In this document: in pieces, positions 7,122-14,486 of the stretch
How the letters are laid out: each line of letters begins with the position of its first letter
Position numbering within the stretch: the stretch's first letter is position 1
Program-made: the position numbers and the translations under genes
The notes under the pieces: generated by a model
Database searches by the model: none
What the model was told of the DNA's origin: nothing
Seen by the model: the letters and a program-made list of their open reading frames with translations, nothing else
DNA from: Litorimonas sp963922935
Lineage (GTDB): Bacteria; Pseudomonadota; Alphaproteobacteria; Caulobacterales; Maricaulaceae
DNA: 22,846 bases
Assembly: GCA_963922935.1 (NCBI GenBank)
Contig: CAWUKE010000014.1
Span: forward strand, 1 to 22,846
Direction: 5' to 3'

Positions 7122-7142
7122 AGTTGACGTTAACGTCAACTT
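7121..7142. promoter_or_regulatory. 22-bp perfect palindrome, candidate operator of the beta-oxidation operon
   Basis: Half-site AAGTTGACGTT followed immediately by its exact reverse complement, with no spacer. It lies 65 bp upstream of the thiolase ATG and contains TTGACG, which could be a -35 box. The ACGT-rich symmetric core resembles operators of MerR- or TetR-family regulators of acyl-CoA catabolism, but the family is a guess. I could not identify a convincing -10 box at 17 or 19 bp. No second copy was noticed in the window. Confidence 0.7.
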
Positions 7143-7207
7143 GCATTGCTGCGACAAGCCGTCCAAAGAGAGGTGGAATTACCATAAACTAGCCCGGAGT
7201 CCTCCCC

Positions 7208-8383
7208 ATGCGTGAAGCTGTCCTAGTCTCTACTGCCCGTACGCCGATTGGCCGTGCCTATCGCGGGGCGTTCAACGCCACGCCGTCGCCCACACTCGCC
7301 GGACATTGTATTGACCACGCCGTAAAGCGCGCGGGCATTGACGGGGCTGAAGTACAAGATGTGGTCATGGGCTGTGCACTGCAGCAAGGTGTGCAGGTGA
7401 CCGTCGGGCGGAATGCGGTGCTAGCGTCGAGCTTACCCGTGACCGTTCCGGCGATGAGCGTCGATCGCCAATGTTCTTCTGGCATGGTCGCCATCGGCAT
7501 TGCCGCGAGGAAGATTATGTGCGGTGAAGTCGATATCGCCATTGGCGGCGGCGTGGACAGCATTTCCATGGTTCAGACGCCAGAAATGCGCGTCGCCCCC
7601 GATCCGGCTGTCGTCGCTAAGCACCCTGCCGCTTACATGCCCATGCTGCAAACGGCGGAAGTCGTGGCCGAGCGCTACAAAGTCAGCCGCGAGCGTATGG
7701 ACGAATACTCTTTGATGTCTCAGCAGCGCACACACGCCGCGCAGGAAGCGGGCGCGTTTGACGATGAAATCGTGCCACTCGCCTCGACCATGATGGTCAA
7801 GAATAAAGAGACAGGCGAGATTTCCAAACAAGACGTGACGCTCGAAAAGGATGAAGGCAACCGTCCGTCAACAACGCTGGAAGGCCTGCAAGGTCTGAAG
7901 CCCGTTCTGGGTCCCGACAAAACGATCACGGCGGGTAACGCCTCGCAGCTGTCTGACGGTGCATCCGTCTCCGTTCTGATGGATGCCAAGACAGCCGAAA
8001 AGCGTGGGCTGGAGCCGTTGGGCTATTATCGCGGCATGGCTGTTGCCGGTCTCGAGCCAGACGAGATGGGCATTGGTCCGATCTACGCTGTGCCAAAGCT
8101 GCTCAAAAACCACGGTCTTACCATGGACGATATTGATCTGTGGGAGCTGAACGAGGCGTTTGCGGTGCAAGTGCTTTATTGTGCGGACAAACTCGGCATT
8201 CCGATGGAAAAGCTGAACGTGAATGGCGGCGCGATTTCCATCGGTCACCCCTACGGCATGAGCGGCGCGCGCATGAGTGCCCACGCCCTGATCGAAGGCA
8301 AACGCCGCGGCGCCAAATACGTTGTCAGCACAATGTGCATCGGCGGCGGTATGGGCGCAGCTGGGTTGTTTGAAGTCGCTTAA
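7208..8383 (+). CDS. Thiolase (acetyl-CoA C-acyltransferase)
   Basis: 391 residues, full length for a degradative or biosynthetic thiolase. It cleaves 3-ketoacyl-CoA with CoA to acetyl-CoA (or propionyl-CoA) plus a shortened acyl-CoA, or the reverse. The catalytic nucleophile is C89 in SVDRQCSSGM, the histidine is H347 in GGAISIGHPYGMSGAR, and the second cysteine is C377 in MCIGGGMG. All three are present. NEAFAVQ gives the conserved asparagine. GGAG ends 8 bases before the ATG. It is the first gene of a plus-strand operon, downstream of the 22-bp palindrome. A 110-aa gene follows after 4 bp. Chain-length specificity cannot be read. It is a different subfamily from the truncated thiolase at 2496-2879. 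Confidence 0.95.
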   Translation: MREAVLVSTARTPIGRAYRGAFNATPSPTLAGHCIDHAVKRAGIDGAEVQDVVMGCALQQGVQVTVGRNAVLASSLPVTVPAMSVDRQCSSGMVAIGIAARKIMCGEVDIAIGGGVDSISMVQTPEMRVAPDPAVVAKHPAAYMPMLQTAEVVAERYKVSRERMDEYSLMSQQRTHAAQEAGAFDDEIVPLASTMMVKNKETGEISKQDVTLEKDEGNRPSTTLEGLQGLKPVLGPDKTITAGNASQLSDGASVSVLMDAKTAEKRGLEPLGYYRGMAVAGLEPDEMGIGPIYAVPKLLKNHGLTMDDIDLWELNEAFAVQVLYCADKLGIPMEKLNVNGGAISIGHPYGMSGARMSAHALIEGKRRGAKYVVSTMCIGGGMGAAGLFEVA

Positions 8384-8387
8384 TGCG

Positions 8388-8720
8388 ATGCCCAGTTTCG
8401 CGTGTTTGATCTCGGGCCAGTTCAATCATGAATTAGATGGTGAAATCACAGGCGTAGGACTAAGTGGAGTGAAATATGTTTTCGCTGCCCACTTAGTGGC
8501 GGCAAAGAAAAAAAGTGTCACCAAAGTTGTCGATGAACTGAAAGGATGGGAGGGTGTTTCCGATATCTCAGTCATTGCAGATCAGGTCCAAGAAGTGCCC
8601 TTATGGGCGTTAATATCCAAGGTGGCATTTTTTACATGGCGATTAGATGCTCCCGACCAACATAAACAAAAACTTGATGCGCTCCGCGAGACGCGAAAGT
8701 TCCATAGGTATTTTTCATGA
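8388..8720 (+). CDS. Hypothetical 110-residue protein inside the beta-oxidation operon
   Basis: Starts 4 bp after the thiolase stop (MPSFACLISGQFNHELDG) and ends in an ATGA overlap with the SDR gene at 8717, so it is positioned as a translationally coupled operon member. Features: a basic patch HLVAAKKKSVTKVVDELKGW, a SDISVIADQVQEVP stretch, a modestly hydrophobic LWALISKVAFFTW, and a charged tail. There is no signal peptide. The size and beta-alpha alternation suggest a small soluble domain. I do not recognise a family. An ATG further upstream at 8322 lies within the thiolase gene and is not preferred. Reality of the gene is supported by the exact overlap and spacing, not by homology. Confidence 0.65.
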   Translation: MPSFACLISGQFNHELDGEITGVGLSGVKYVFAAHLVAAKKKSVTKVVDELKGWEGVSDISVIADQVQEVPLWALISKVAFFTWRLDAPDQHKQKLDALRETRKFHRYFS

Positions 8721-9634
8721 GTAACATTCAATTCGACAATCGCGTGGCTATCGTCACGGGCGCTGGCGGAGGACTGGGGCGGTCGCATGCGTTGGCGCTC
8801 GCCGCGCGCGGGGTGAAAGTCGTCGTAAATGACCTCGGTGGGGCGGTTGACGGCACGGGCGGCAGCGAGACAATGGCGCAGCAAGTCGTCAAAGAGATCG
8901 AGGCCATGGGCGGCGAAGCCATGGCCAACGGCGCCAATGTGACCAAACAGGACGAAGTTGAAGCGATGGTCGCAGAAACCATCGAGCGTTTTGGCAAGGT
9001 CGACATCCTCGTCAATAATGCCGGTATCTTGCGCGATAAGTCCTTTTCCAAAATGACGATGGACGATTGGGATTTGGTTGTTGCCGTTCACCTGCGCGGC
9101 TCTGCGACCTGCACCAAGGCCGTTTGGAACCATATGAAAGAAAATGGCTATGGCCGTATCGTCATGACGACGAGTTCTTCGGGCATGTATGGCAATTTCG
9201 GGCAGACGAATTACGGCGCGGCGAAGGCGGGACTGTCAGGCTTTATGCGCACGCTCTGCTTGGAAGGGGCAAAATATGACATTCGGGTCAATACGCTCTC
9301 GCCGACGGCTCGGTCCCGGATGACGGAAGGGCTGATGCCTGAGGAAATCCTTGAGAAGCTGCGCGTTGAACCCGTCAGCCAAGGGCTGGTCTATCTGGTT
9401 TGTGACGACGCGCCGAACCGCGCGATTTTGTGCGCTGGTGCGGGCGGATATTCGCTGACCAAAGTGGTTGAGACACAGGGCATCAACCTCTCTGAAGGTG
9501 AGCAAACGGCAGAAAACGTCGCAGCGCATTGGGACGCGATCTCCTCTATGGACGGCGCTGAAGAGTTCACAAATGGCGGACAACAAGGCGCGAAATTCCT
9601 CACGCGCATCGCCAACGGTGAATTTGCAAAGTAA
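8717..9634 (+). CDS. SDR dehydrogenase, MFE2-like (3R)-hydroxyacyl-CoA dehydrogenase
   Basis: 305 residues. It has the Rossmann motif TGAGGGLG at 14-21, an NDLGG loop with an aspartate favouring NAD, NNAG at 100-103, and the catalytic S153, Y166 and K170 in TTSSSGMYGNFGQTNYGAAK. The NDLGGAVDGTGGS insertion after strand 2 and the VVKEIEAMGGEA stretch are typical of the dehydrogenase domain of peroxisomal multifunctional enzyme 2 (HSD17B4), which oxidises (3R)-hydroxyacyl-CoA to 3-ketoacyl-CoA. The hydratase domain is not fused here and no MaoC-type hydratase lies nearby. Coupled by ATGA to the upstream 110-aa gene; the first acyl-CoA dehydrogenase starts 28 bp later. Confidence 0.9.
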   Translation: MSNIQFDNRVAIVTGAGGGLGRSHALALAARGVKVVVNDLGGAVDGTGGSETMAQQVVKEIEAMGGEAMANGANVTKQDEVEAMVAETIERFGKVDILVNNAGILRDKSFSKMTMDDWDLVVAVHLRGSATCTKAVWNHMKENGYGRIVMTTSSSGMYGNFGQTNYGAAKAGLSGFMRTLCLEGAKYDIRVNTLSPTARSRMTEGLMPEEILEKLRVEPVSQGLVYLVCDDAPNRAILCAGAGGYSLTKVVETQGINLSEGEQTAENVAAHWDAISSMDGAEEFTNGGQQGAKFLTRIANGEFAK

Positions 9635-9662
9635 TTTTGAACGATAAGCGGGAGAGACGAAT

Positions 9663-10844
9663 ATGACCGAACTCAACTTAGAGGAATTTCGCCTAGAAGC
9701 ACGTAGCTGGTTGGCCGAGAATTGCCCTGAAGAAATGCGCACCCCAGTCGAAGGCGACAAAGACGTCTGCTGGGGCGGCCGGAAGTTTGAATTCCAATCT
9801 GAGGCCCAGAAAGTCTGGCTGGAACGCATGGCCGCCAAAGGCTGGACCGTCCCGACCTGGCCGAAGGAGTATGGCGGGGCCGGTCTCTCGCGCGCGGAAG
9901 AGAAGGTTCTATTGGATGAGATGCGCAAGATTAATGCGCGTTCACCGCTGACAAGTTTCGGTATCTGGATGCTTGGCCCGGCACTTCTAAAATTTGGTAG
10001 CGAAGAGCAGAAGCTCGAATACCTCCCGCCGATTGCGCGCGGTGAAATCCGCTGGTGCCAGGGCTATTCAGAGCCAGGCGCGGGATCTGATCTGGCGTCA
10101 CTCGCCACAAAAGCCGAAGACAAGGGCGATCACTGGATCGTCAATGGTCAGAAAGTTTGGACATCCTACGCCGACAAGGCCGACTGGATTTTCTGCCTAG
10201 TCCGCACAGACAACACGAAGACCAAGCATTATGGTATCTCCTTCGTGCTGTTCGACATGGAAACGCCAGGTGTCGAGGCGCGTCCGATCAAACTGATCTC
10301 CGGACGTTCGCCTTTCTGCGAGACCTTCTTCGAAGACGTGAAAGTGCCGAAAAAGAACCTTGTTGGCGAAGAAAATAAGGGCTGGACGATTGCGAAATAT
10401 TTGCTGACCCATGAACGTGAAGGCATTGGTGCCGGCAACCCCATGCGTCCGCTGCACGAAGTCGCGGCGATGACGATTGGCTTGGATGAGCAAGAGCGTC
10501 TAGCCGATCCGATGCTCCGCGCGAAAATCGCGGAAACGGAAATCGACGATTGGGCGTTCAACCTGACGATGGCGCGCAAACTGGCCGAGGCCAAAGCCGG
10601 TCAGAGTTTGGGCGCTGACAGCTCTATGCTGAAATATTACGGCACAGAGCTGAATAAGCGCAAATATGAGCTGATGATGGATGCCGCCGGCCATGATGGT
10701 CTGGAGTGGGAGTCTGAGCGTTCAAAAGACGGTAAGCTTGCCCGCAGTTGGCTGCGTACGAAAGCAAACTCAATCGAGGGCGGCACGTCCGAAATTCAGC
10801 TTAATATTATCTCCAAGCACGTTCTGGAATTGCCAGGCGCTTAG
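9663..10844 (+). CDS. Acyl-CoA dehydrogenase, probable catalytic subunit
   Basis: 393 residues, FAD-dependent, forms the 2,3-enoyl-CoA. Fold landmarks: WPKEYGGAGLS near residue 66, then WCQGYSEPGAGSDLASLATK, the FAD-binding loop near 131-150, WIVNGQKVWTSYA, and IEGGTSEIQLNII near the C-terminus. At the classic catalytic position (MCAD Glu376) there is a glycine, but E251 in LTHEREGIG occupies the alternative helix-G position used by isovaleryl- and long-chain acyl-CoA dehydrogenases. GGGAGAG precedes the ATG. The second, unlike acyl-CoA dehydrogenase begins 72 bp downstream. Paired, unlike genes of this kind encode alpha2beta2 enzymes in steroid side-chain catabolism, which suggests but does not prove a bulky or branched substrate. 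Confidence 0.93.
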   Translation: MTELNLEEFRLEARSWLAENCPEEMRTPVEGDKDVCWGGRKFEFQSEAQKVWLERMAAKGWTVPTWPKEYGGAGLSRAEEKVLLDEMRKINARSPLTSFGIWMLGPALLKFGSEEQKLEYLPPIARGEIRWCQGYSEPGAGSDLASLATKAEDKGDHWIVNGQKVWTSYADKADWIFCLVRTDNTKTKHYGISFVLFDMETPGVEARPIKLISGRSPFCETFFEDVKVPKKNLVGEENKGWTIAKYLLTHEREGIGAGNPMRPLHEVAAMTIGLDEQERLADPMLRAKIAETEIDDWAFNLTMARKLAEAKAGQSLGADSSMLKYYGTELNKRKYELMMDAAGHDGLEWESERSKDGKLARSWLRTKANSIEGGTSEIQLNIISKHVLELPGA

Positions 10845-10916
10845 GTTTGATCGCCCTCGATATATTTGCCGAGGTCCGTTCTATTAAATGACATTGATTG
10901 AGAGAGGGACCAGACA

Positions 10917-12035
10917 ATGGCACTCGTTCTAAACGAAGATGAAGTTATGCTCCGCGATACGGCGGAAGGCTTCTTTGCGGAAAAAGCCCCTGTAAAAGCG
11001 CTGCGTGAGCTGCGCGATACAAATGACGCAACGGGGTTTGACCGCGCGCTCTGGTCCGAAATGGCCGATATGGGTTTTGCGGGCATCGTTATTGATGAAG
11101 ACAATGGCGGCGTTGATATGGGCTTTCAGGCGGCAGGCCTCTTGGCTGAACAGATGGGCAAAAACCTGACGGCCTCCCCATTCCTATCGACGGCGATTTT
11201 GGCGGCGACAGCTTTGCGTGAAGCGGGCTCTGCAGAGCAAAAGAGCGCTTGGCTGCCCAAGATTGCCTCTGGCGAAACCGTGATGGCCGTCGCCCTTGAT
11301 GAGGGCCCGAAGCATAATCCAGCTGGCATTCAAACCACGGCGGAGAAATCCGGGAACGGCTTTAAACTTAACGGCTCAAAAGCGATGGTGATCGATGGTC
11401 ATGTGGCTGATCAGTTGATTGTTGCCGCGAAAACAGACGACGGCGTTGCCTTCTTCCTCGTTGATCCAAAGTCAGACGGTGTTGAGATCGAACGGACGAT
11501 CATGGTTGATGCTCACAATGCGGCGCGCATCGATCTGAATGATGTTGAAGTCGATGGGGATGCGCTGCTCGGCGAAAGCACGGCTGAAGACGCCATGCAT
11601 AAAATGCTCGCCGCGGGTCGCGGCATTGTCGCGGCAGAGCTGCTCGGCGCAGGCTCAGAAGCCTTCCGTTCAACCGTCGATTACATCAAAGAGCGCAAGC
11701 AATTTGGCGTGCCCGTCGGTAGCTTCCAAGCCCTGCAACACCGTGCCAGCCACCTTTATTCAGAGCTGGAAATTGCCCGATCTGCTGTTCTCGGCGCGCT
11801 AACCGCGCTGGACGCAGGCGATGAAAAAGCCAACCACTACTGTGCCATGGCGAAAGCGAAACTGGGCGAAGTGGCCAAGCTCGCCGCGCTGGAAGGCGTG
11901 CAAATGCATGGCGGGGTCGGCATGACCGACGAATACGATATTGGCCTGTTCTTAAAGCGCGTTCGCGTTTTGCAGGAACTTCTAGGCGACGCTTCCTACC
12001 ACCAGAATGAGCATGCAAAGGGGCTGGGCTACTAA
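10917..12035 (+). CDS. Acyl-CoA dehydrogenase, probable non-catalytic partner subunit
   Basis: 372 residues. The fold is clear: DEVMLRDTAEGFFAEKAP at the N-terminus, LAEQMGKNLTASPFLSTAIL, ERKQFGVPVGSFQALQHRAS (the FAD-contact arginine and glutamine region), and VQMHGGVGMTDEYDIGLFLK near the end. Neither catalytic-glutamate position is obviously filled: helix G reads LAAGRGIVAAEL, and the C-terminal loop is the HGG type without the glutamate. The central domain (VAVALDEGPKHNPAGIQT) is degenerate relative to the usual TEPGAGSD loop. This fits a structural, FAD-binding-assist subunit of a heterotetramer with the preceding gene. A GAGAGAGGGA purine run lies just upstream of the ATG. Confidence 0.9.
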   Translation: MALVLNEDEVMLRDTAEGFFAEKAPVKALRELRDTNDATGFDRALWSEMADMGFAGIVIDEDNGGVDMGFQAAGLLAEQMGKNLTASPFLSTAILAATALREAGSAEQKSAWLPKIASGETVMAVALDEGPKHNPAGIQTTAEKSGNGFKLNGSKAMVIDGHVADQLIVAAKTDDGVAFFLVDPKSDGVEIERTIMVDAHNAARIDLNDVEVDGDALLGESTAEDAMHKMLAAGRGIVAAELLGAGSEAFRSTVDYIKERKQFGVPVGSFQALQHRASHLYSELEIARSAVLGALTALDAGDEKANHYCAMAKAKLGEVAKLAALEGVQMHGGVGMTDEYDIGLFLKRVRVLQELLGDASYHQNEHAKGLGY

Positions 12036-12324
12036 GCAAGTCGGCAGGCTGACGGCGGACGCCGAGTTCGATCGCGTCGCCCCTGATGTGGGCATTGGCT
12101 ATGATGCCTATCTCAACCCACGCCGGACATGGTCTTTAAATGCGCGGGCGGGCGTTATGTTCGCGGGTTCAGCGGATGTCACATTACGCTCTGCGGACGG
12201 TCTTCTGAGTAGTGATCCGCTCTTGATGCAAGAGCTGCGCAATGAGGTTCAAGAGATCGAAGACGATATTGAGGACTACAAATATTATCCTGTTGTTTCG
12301 GTCGGTGTGACACGTCGCTTCTAA
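12036..12324 (+). pseudogene. Outer-membrane beta-barrel protein, C-terminal remnant
   Basis: An open frame, different from that of the preceding acyl-CoA dehydrogenase, begins to read like a barrel protein within a few codons of that gene's stop: GRLTADAEFDRVAPDVGIGY, then DAYLNPRRTWSLNARAGVMF and a long acidic periplasmic turn (ELRNEVQEIEDDIEDYKYYP), ending VVSVGVTRRF. The terminal phenylalanine with alternating hydrophobics is the usual BAM-recognition strand. No signal peptide or N-terminal strands are present. In-frame ATGs at 12007 and 12013 lie inside the upstream gene. I infer the 3' end of a deleted outer-membrane gene. A short expressed peptide is possible but unlikely to be functional. 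Confidence 0.7.
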
Positions 12325-12354
12325 AAAAAAACCCTGCTGCTTTGGGCAGGGTTT
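12323..12354 (-). terminator. Rho-independent terminator of the SpoIIAA-like gene
   Basis: Perfect 9-bp stem, AAACCCTGC (12329-12337) with GCAGGGTTT (12346-12354), and an 8-nt loop. On the minus strand it is followed by a run of six further T residues (12328-12323). It lies 22 bp past the minus-strand stop at 12377. On the plus strand it lacks a T-tract, so it would serve the barrel remnant poorly. Confidence 0.85.
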
Positions 12355-12376
12355 GAAAGACGAATAAACTCTTTTA

Positions 12377-12775
12377 CTAGGCGGCTTCGAGCCAACGTTC
12401 CGCCTCGGCCAGTTCGACAATCCCAAAACTATCGACTTCCATATTCGGAAGGACTGCCCCCTCCACTTGCGCGGTGGAACGCAGAAACGGGCTATCTGTC
12501 ACAACCGCTACCTTTTCGACCTGTTCAAAGCCGCGCATAATATGGGCGATACCTAGGAACGCTTTGCGCAGATCGCCGAGACCCTCAAAGTGCATCTTCG
12601 GCATTTCTAGATAAAGCGGAATATCTTGATATTGGGTTTGGAGGGTGTCGAACCACTCCATGGCAGCGTTAAGCTCTACGTCTGACGGTCGTCCCGTGAC
12701 CGAAAAACGGACGATGTTCTCATCGATTTTGGCGGACAGGTTAGCGGTGTTTAAAGCTTCCATTTGTGTGAGCAT
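12377..12775 (-). CDS. SpoIIAA-like (STAS-related) protein
   Basis: 132 residues, cytoplasmic. The layout is that of the SpoIIAA-like family (PF11964): an N-terminal strand region (KIDENIVRFSVTGRPSDVEL), FDTLQTQYQDIPLYLEMPKM, helix LGDLRKAFLGIAHIMRGF, then KVAVVTDSPFLRSTAQVEGA and a C-terminal DSFGIVELAEAERWLEA. Family members have a STAS/SpoIIAA-like alpha/beta fold of unproven role, often with lipid or protein partners. There is no anti-sigma kinase neighbour here. AAGGAGA abuts the ATG at 12775 very closely, so the in-frame ATG at 12763 is an alternative start. A strong terminator lies downstream. Confidence 0.82.
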   Translation of the reverse strand: MLTQMEALNTANLSAKIDENIVRFSVTGRPSDVELNAAMEWFDTLQTQYQDIPLYLEMPKMHFEGLGDLRKAFLGIAHIMRGFEQVEKVAVVTDSPFLRSTAQVEGAVLPNMEVDSFGIVELAEAERWLEAA

Positions 12776-12833
12776 TCTCCTTGGTAGTTATGCCTAAGCA
12801 ACGGGGCATTCCGGCATATCGTTCCGAGAAAAT

Positions 12834-12867
12834 GCAGGTCTCGCTGTCATTGGACACCGAGACCTGC
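12834..12867 (-). terminator. Strong hairpin, terminator of the outer-membrane barrel gene
   Basis: The outer stem GCAGGTCTCG (12834-12843) pairs with CGAGACCTGC (12858-12867). After one C-C mismatch an inner stem TGTC/GACA closes a 4-nt loop. On the minus strand the stem is followed by ATTTTCTC, a short U-tract. It sits 8 bp past the end of the barrel gene and insulates it from the SpoIIAA-like gene. Confidence 0.75.
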
Positions 12868-12874
12868 GTGGTTG

Positions 12875-13957
12875 TTAGAATGCGATTTGATAGCCGAGCG
12901 TCAGAGTCTGATCGGTCTCGAGCTGAGGACCGTTCAAATTGCGGTAGATCGGTAGACCATATTCCAGCGCAAGGCGTTGGCCGCGCAACGCGCCCGTCTG
13001 ACCGGCGAGGTTTACACCCAGCAAGATTTCAACGGTTTCACCGCCTTGATTGTCAGGATCAGCGGTTTGCACGGGTGCTACGATAGCCGCGTCTTGGCCC
13101 GAAATCCGACCTTGCGAAACAGCCTTTACCCGCCCTGAGAAAGAGATCCAGTACGCCGGCTCATAAGCGAGCCAACTGGTCGCTTCAATGCGGACGCCGC
13201 GGCGATAATCTTCGGCGTTACGACCCAGCGGGATAAGCGTTGAGGCTTGTGCGCCAAATCCGGTCTTTCCGATCCGATCAAAGGCAGTCACGGCCGCTTT
13301 TGCGTCCCACGTTCCTGTGCCCAGTTGCATAGGATGGGGCAGGCGCGGTGTTGGCCGCATATTCATGGGCGTGAGAATTTGATCAGTTTCTTCGTTCGAT
13401 CCGGTGGGTATCGAAACGCCGAGGTTCAAGTTGATCTGGCGTTCGGCTTTCGAGCCATCGTCGAGGCCAATGATTGCCGCAACAGTGCTATCGCCAAATC
13501 CGCTAGAGCCTGTCGTAAAGTTGCCAAGAACGGTCGTACCCATCCCGCCCCGATAGGTCACATGATCCATATCACTTTCAAGATAGTTGATCATGCCCAT
13601 CAAAGTCACGCGATCGGACAGACCGTACATCGCGCCGACCATATGCATGTCCATTTGCATATTGAGCGGCACAACGCGCAAAGTTGGGGACTGCATGGGT
13701 TGGCCAGCAAACCGGTTGGGGACAGTCGTCACGATTGTGTCGGGTGACAGGCTGTCTGTCCCGTCGCGATTGCCGTCCATATCCATCGTCATAAACCGGT
13801 AGGAGAGCATGAACTCGCCTTGCTTATGTCGATGATCAGCCATGACGCCGATAGGCGCATGATCTGTGGCATGGGGTCCAGCTTTGCCGTTTTCATGGGC
13901 CAAAGCGGGAAGAGCGGATAGCGCGATCAGCGCTCCGCCGAGAAGTGAGTGTTTCAT
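12875..13957 (-). CDS. Outer-membrane beta-barrel protein (transporter / MetA-like family)
   Basis: 360 residues. A clear signal peptide (MKHSLLGGALIALSALPALA, cleavage before HENGKA) is followed by a His-rich stretch HENGKAGPHATDHAP and a Met-rich region around MDMDGN, MQSPTLRVVPLNMQMDMHMV. The rest shows alternating amphipathic strands (LMGMINYLESDMDHVTYRG, INLNLGVSIPTGS, LALEYGLPIYRNLNG) and ends TLTLGYQIAF with a terminal phenylalanine. This resembles the transporter or phenol-degradation MetA-like barrels. The His/Met content and the small Cys-containing exported protein just upstream suggest a metal (copper) connection, by inference only. A hairpin separates it from that upstream gene, and a strong terminator follows. 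Confidence 0.82.
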   Translation of the reverse strand: MKHSLLGGALIALSALPALAHENGKAGPHATDHAPIGVMADHRHKQGEFMLSYRFMTMDMDGNRDGTDSLSPDTIVTTVPNRFAGQPMQSPTLRVVPLNMQMDMHMVGAMYGLSDRVTLMGMINYLESDMDHVTYRGGMGTTVLGNFTTGSSGFGDSTVAAIIGLDDGSKAERQINLNLGVSIPTGSNEETDQILTPMNMRPTPRLPHPMQLGTGTWDAKAAVTAFDRIGKTGFGAQASTLIPLGRNAEDYRRGVRIEATSWLAYEPAYWISFSGRVKAVSQGRISGQDAAIVAPVQTADPDNQGGETVEILLGVNLAGQTGALRGQRLALEYGLPIYRNLNGPQLETDQTLTLGYQIAF

Positions 13958-13969
13958 TGAAATGTGTCT

Positions 13970-14012
13970 GTCTGTTTGAAGAAAAGAGGAGGGTTTAAGT
14001 CTTCAGACAAAC
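13970..14012 (-). other. Stem-loop between the two exported-protein genes
   Basis: On the minus strand GTTTGTCTGAAG (14012-14001) can pair with CTTCAAACAGAC (13981-13970) at 11 of 12 positions, one of them G-U. The structure overlaps the stop of the upstream gene and ends 13 bases before the barrel ATG. It may tune expression between the two genes or mark an RNA processing site. No U-tract follows, so it is probably not a terminator. Confidence 0.4.
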
Positions 14013-14404
14013 AAAGGGGGTGCGCGCGTGCCGCAAGGGGGTCCGCGCGGGTTGGGGCGAACCGCATCCAGATCGGAAAACCCCCAACAATCCGGACGCG
14101 AAAAACGGATCGGCGCTGTATAGGTATCACTGATCGTAGGCAGAGCCGCCGATGGCGTGACACAGCGTTCACAATCGGGCGGCATGGACGGAGCGTCGGG
14201 ATTAGTCTTCTCGGCAATTTCCAATACCCTCTGGGTCGCCTGAATAGCGTCCGCAGACGGCGCGCGGCCTGAGGGGTTACAGATTAACGTGGAAAGGTCT
14301 GCGCCTTGCTCGGCGGCAAAGGCCTGAGAAAGCGGTAAACCGAGCTGGACAAACATCGCCAAAAAGGCGGCCACGAGGCGGAAAGAATGTGCCATACGGA
14401 TCAC
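14003..14404 (-). CDS. Small exported protein, DUF2946-like
   Basis: 133 residues (or 130 from the in-frame ATG at 14395, MAHSFRL). The signal peptide is obvious: LVAAFLAMFVQLGLPLSQAF with cleavage after AFA. The mature part has a Cys in LICNPSGR, a CxxC-like DCERC motif, a further Cys in RPDCWGFSD and one in GPPCGTR, and it is proline-rich at the C-terminus. This resembles DUF2946 proteins, exported small proteins with a CxxC often found next to copper or TonB genes. Followed directly by the outer-membrane barrel gene on the same strand, so the two are probably co-transcribed. Homology is suggested by layout, not by long identity. Confidence 0.65.
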   Translation of the reverse strand: MIRMAHSFRLVAAFLAMFVQLGLPLSQAFAAEQGADLSTLICNPSGRAPSADAIQATQRVLEIAEKTNPDAPSMPPDCERCVTPSAALPTISDTYTAPIRFSRPDCWGFSDLDAVRPNPRGPPCGTRAPPLFV

Positions 14405-14486
14405 GTTGCAGCGCTTCGCCGGATCAATGCGAAAGTCCAGTCCGTCACTGTTTCAGATGAATTCATTTCTGCGAACAGAGGCGGGG

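Noticed and set aside
7124..7154. MerR-type promoter with a 19-bp spacer built on TTGACG in the palindrome
   Set aside because: No -10-like hexamer lies at 17 or 19 bp downstream (TGCTGC and CTGCGA), so the promoter itself is not claimed; only the palindrome is.
7868..8425. 185-codon minus-strand open frame opposite the thiolase
   Set aside because: Antisense shadow, His/Arg-rich composition typical of reverse-complement reading; the thiolase has all catalytic residues.
12007..12324. The barrel remnant as an intact 105-aa gene
   Set aside because: The start codons lie inside the acyl-CoA dehydrogenase gene, there is no signal peptide, and homology begins abruptly mid-barrel.
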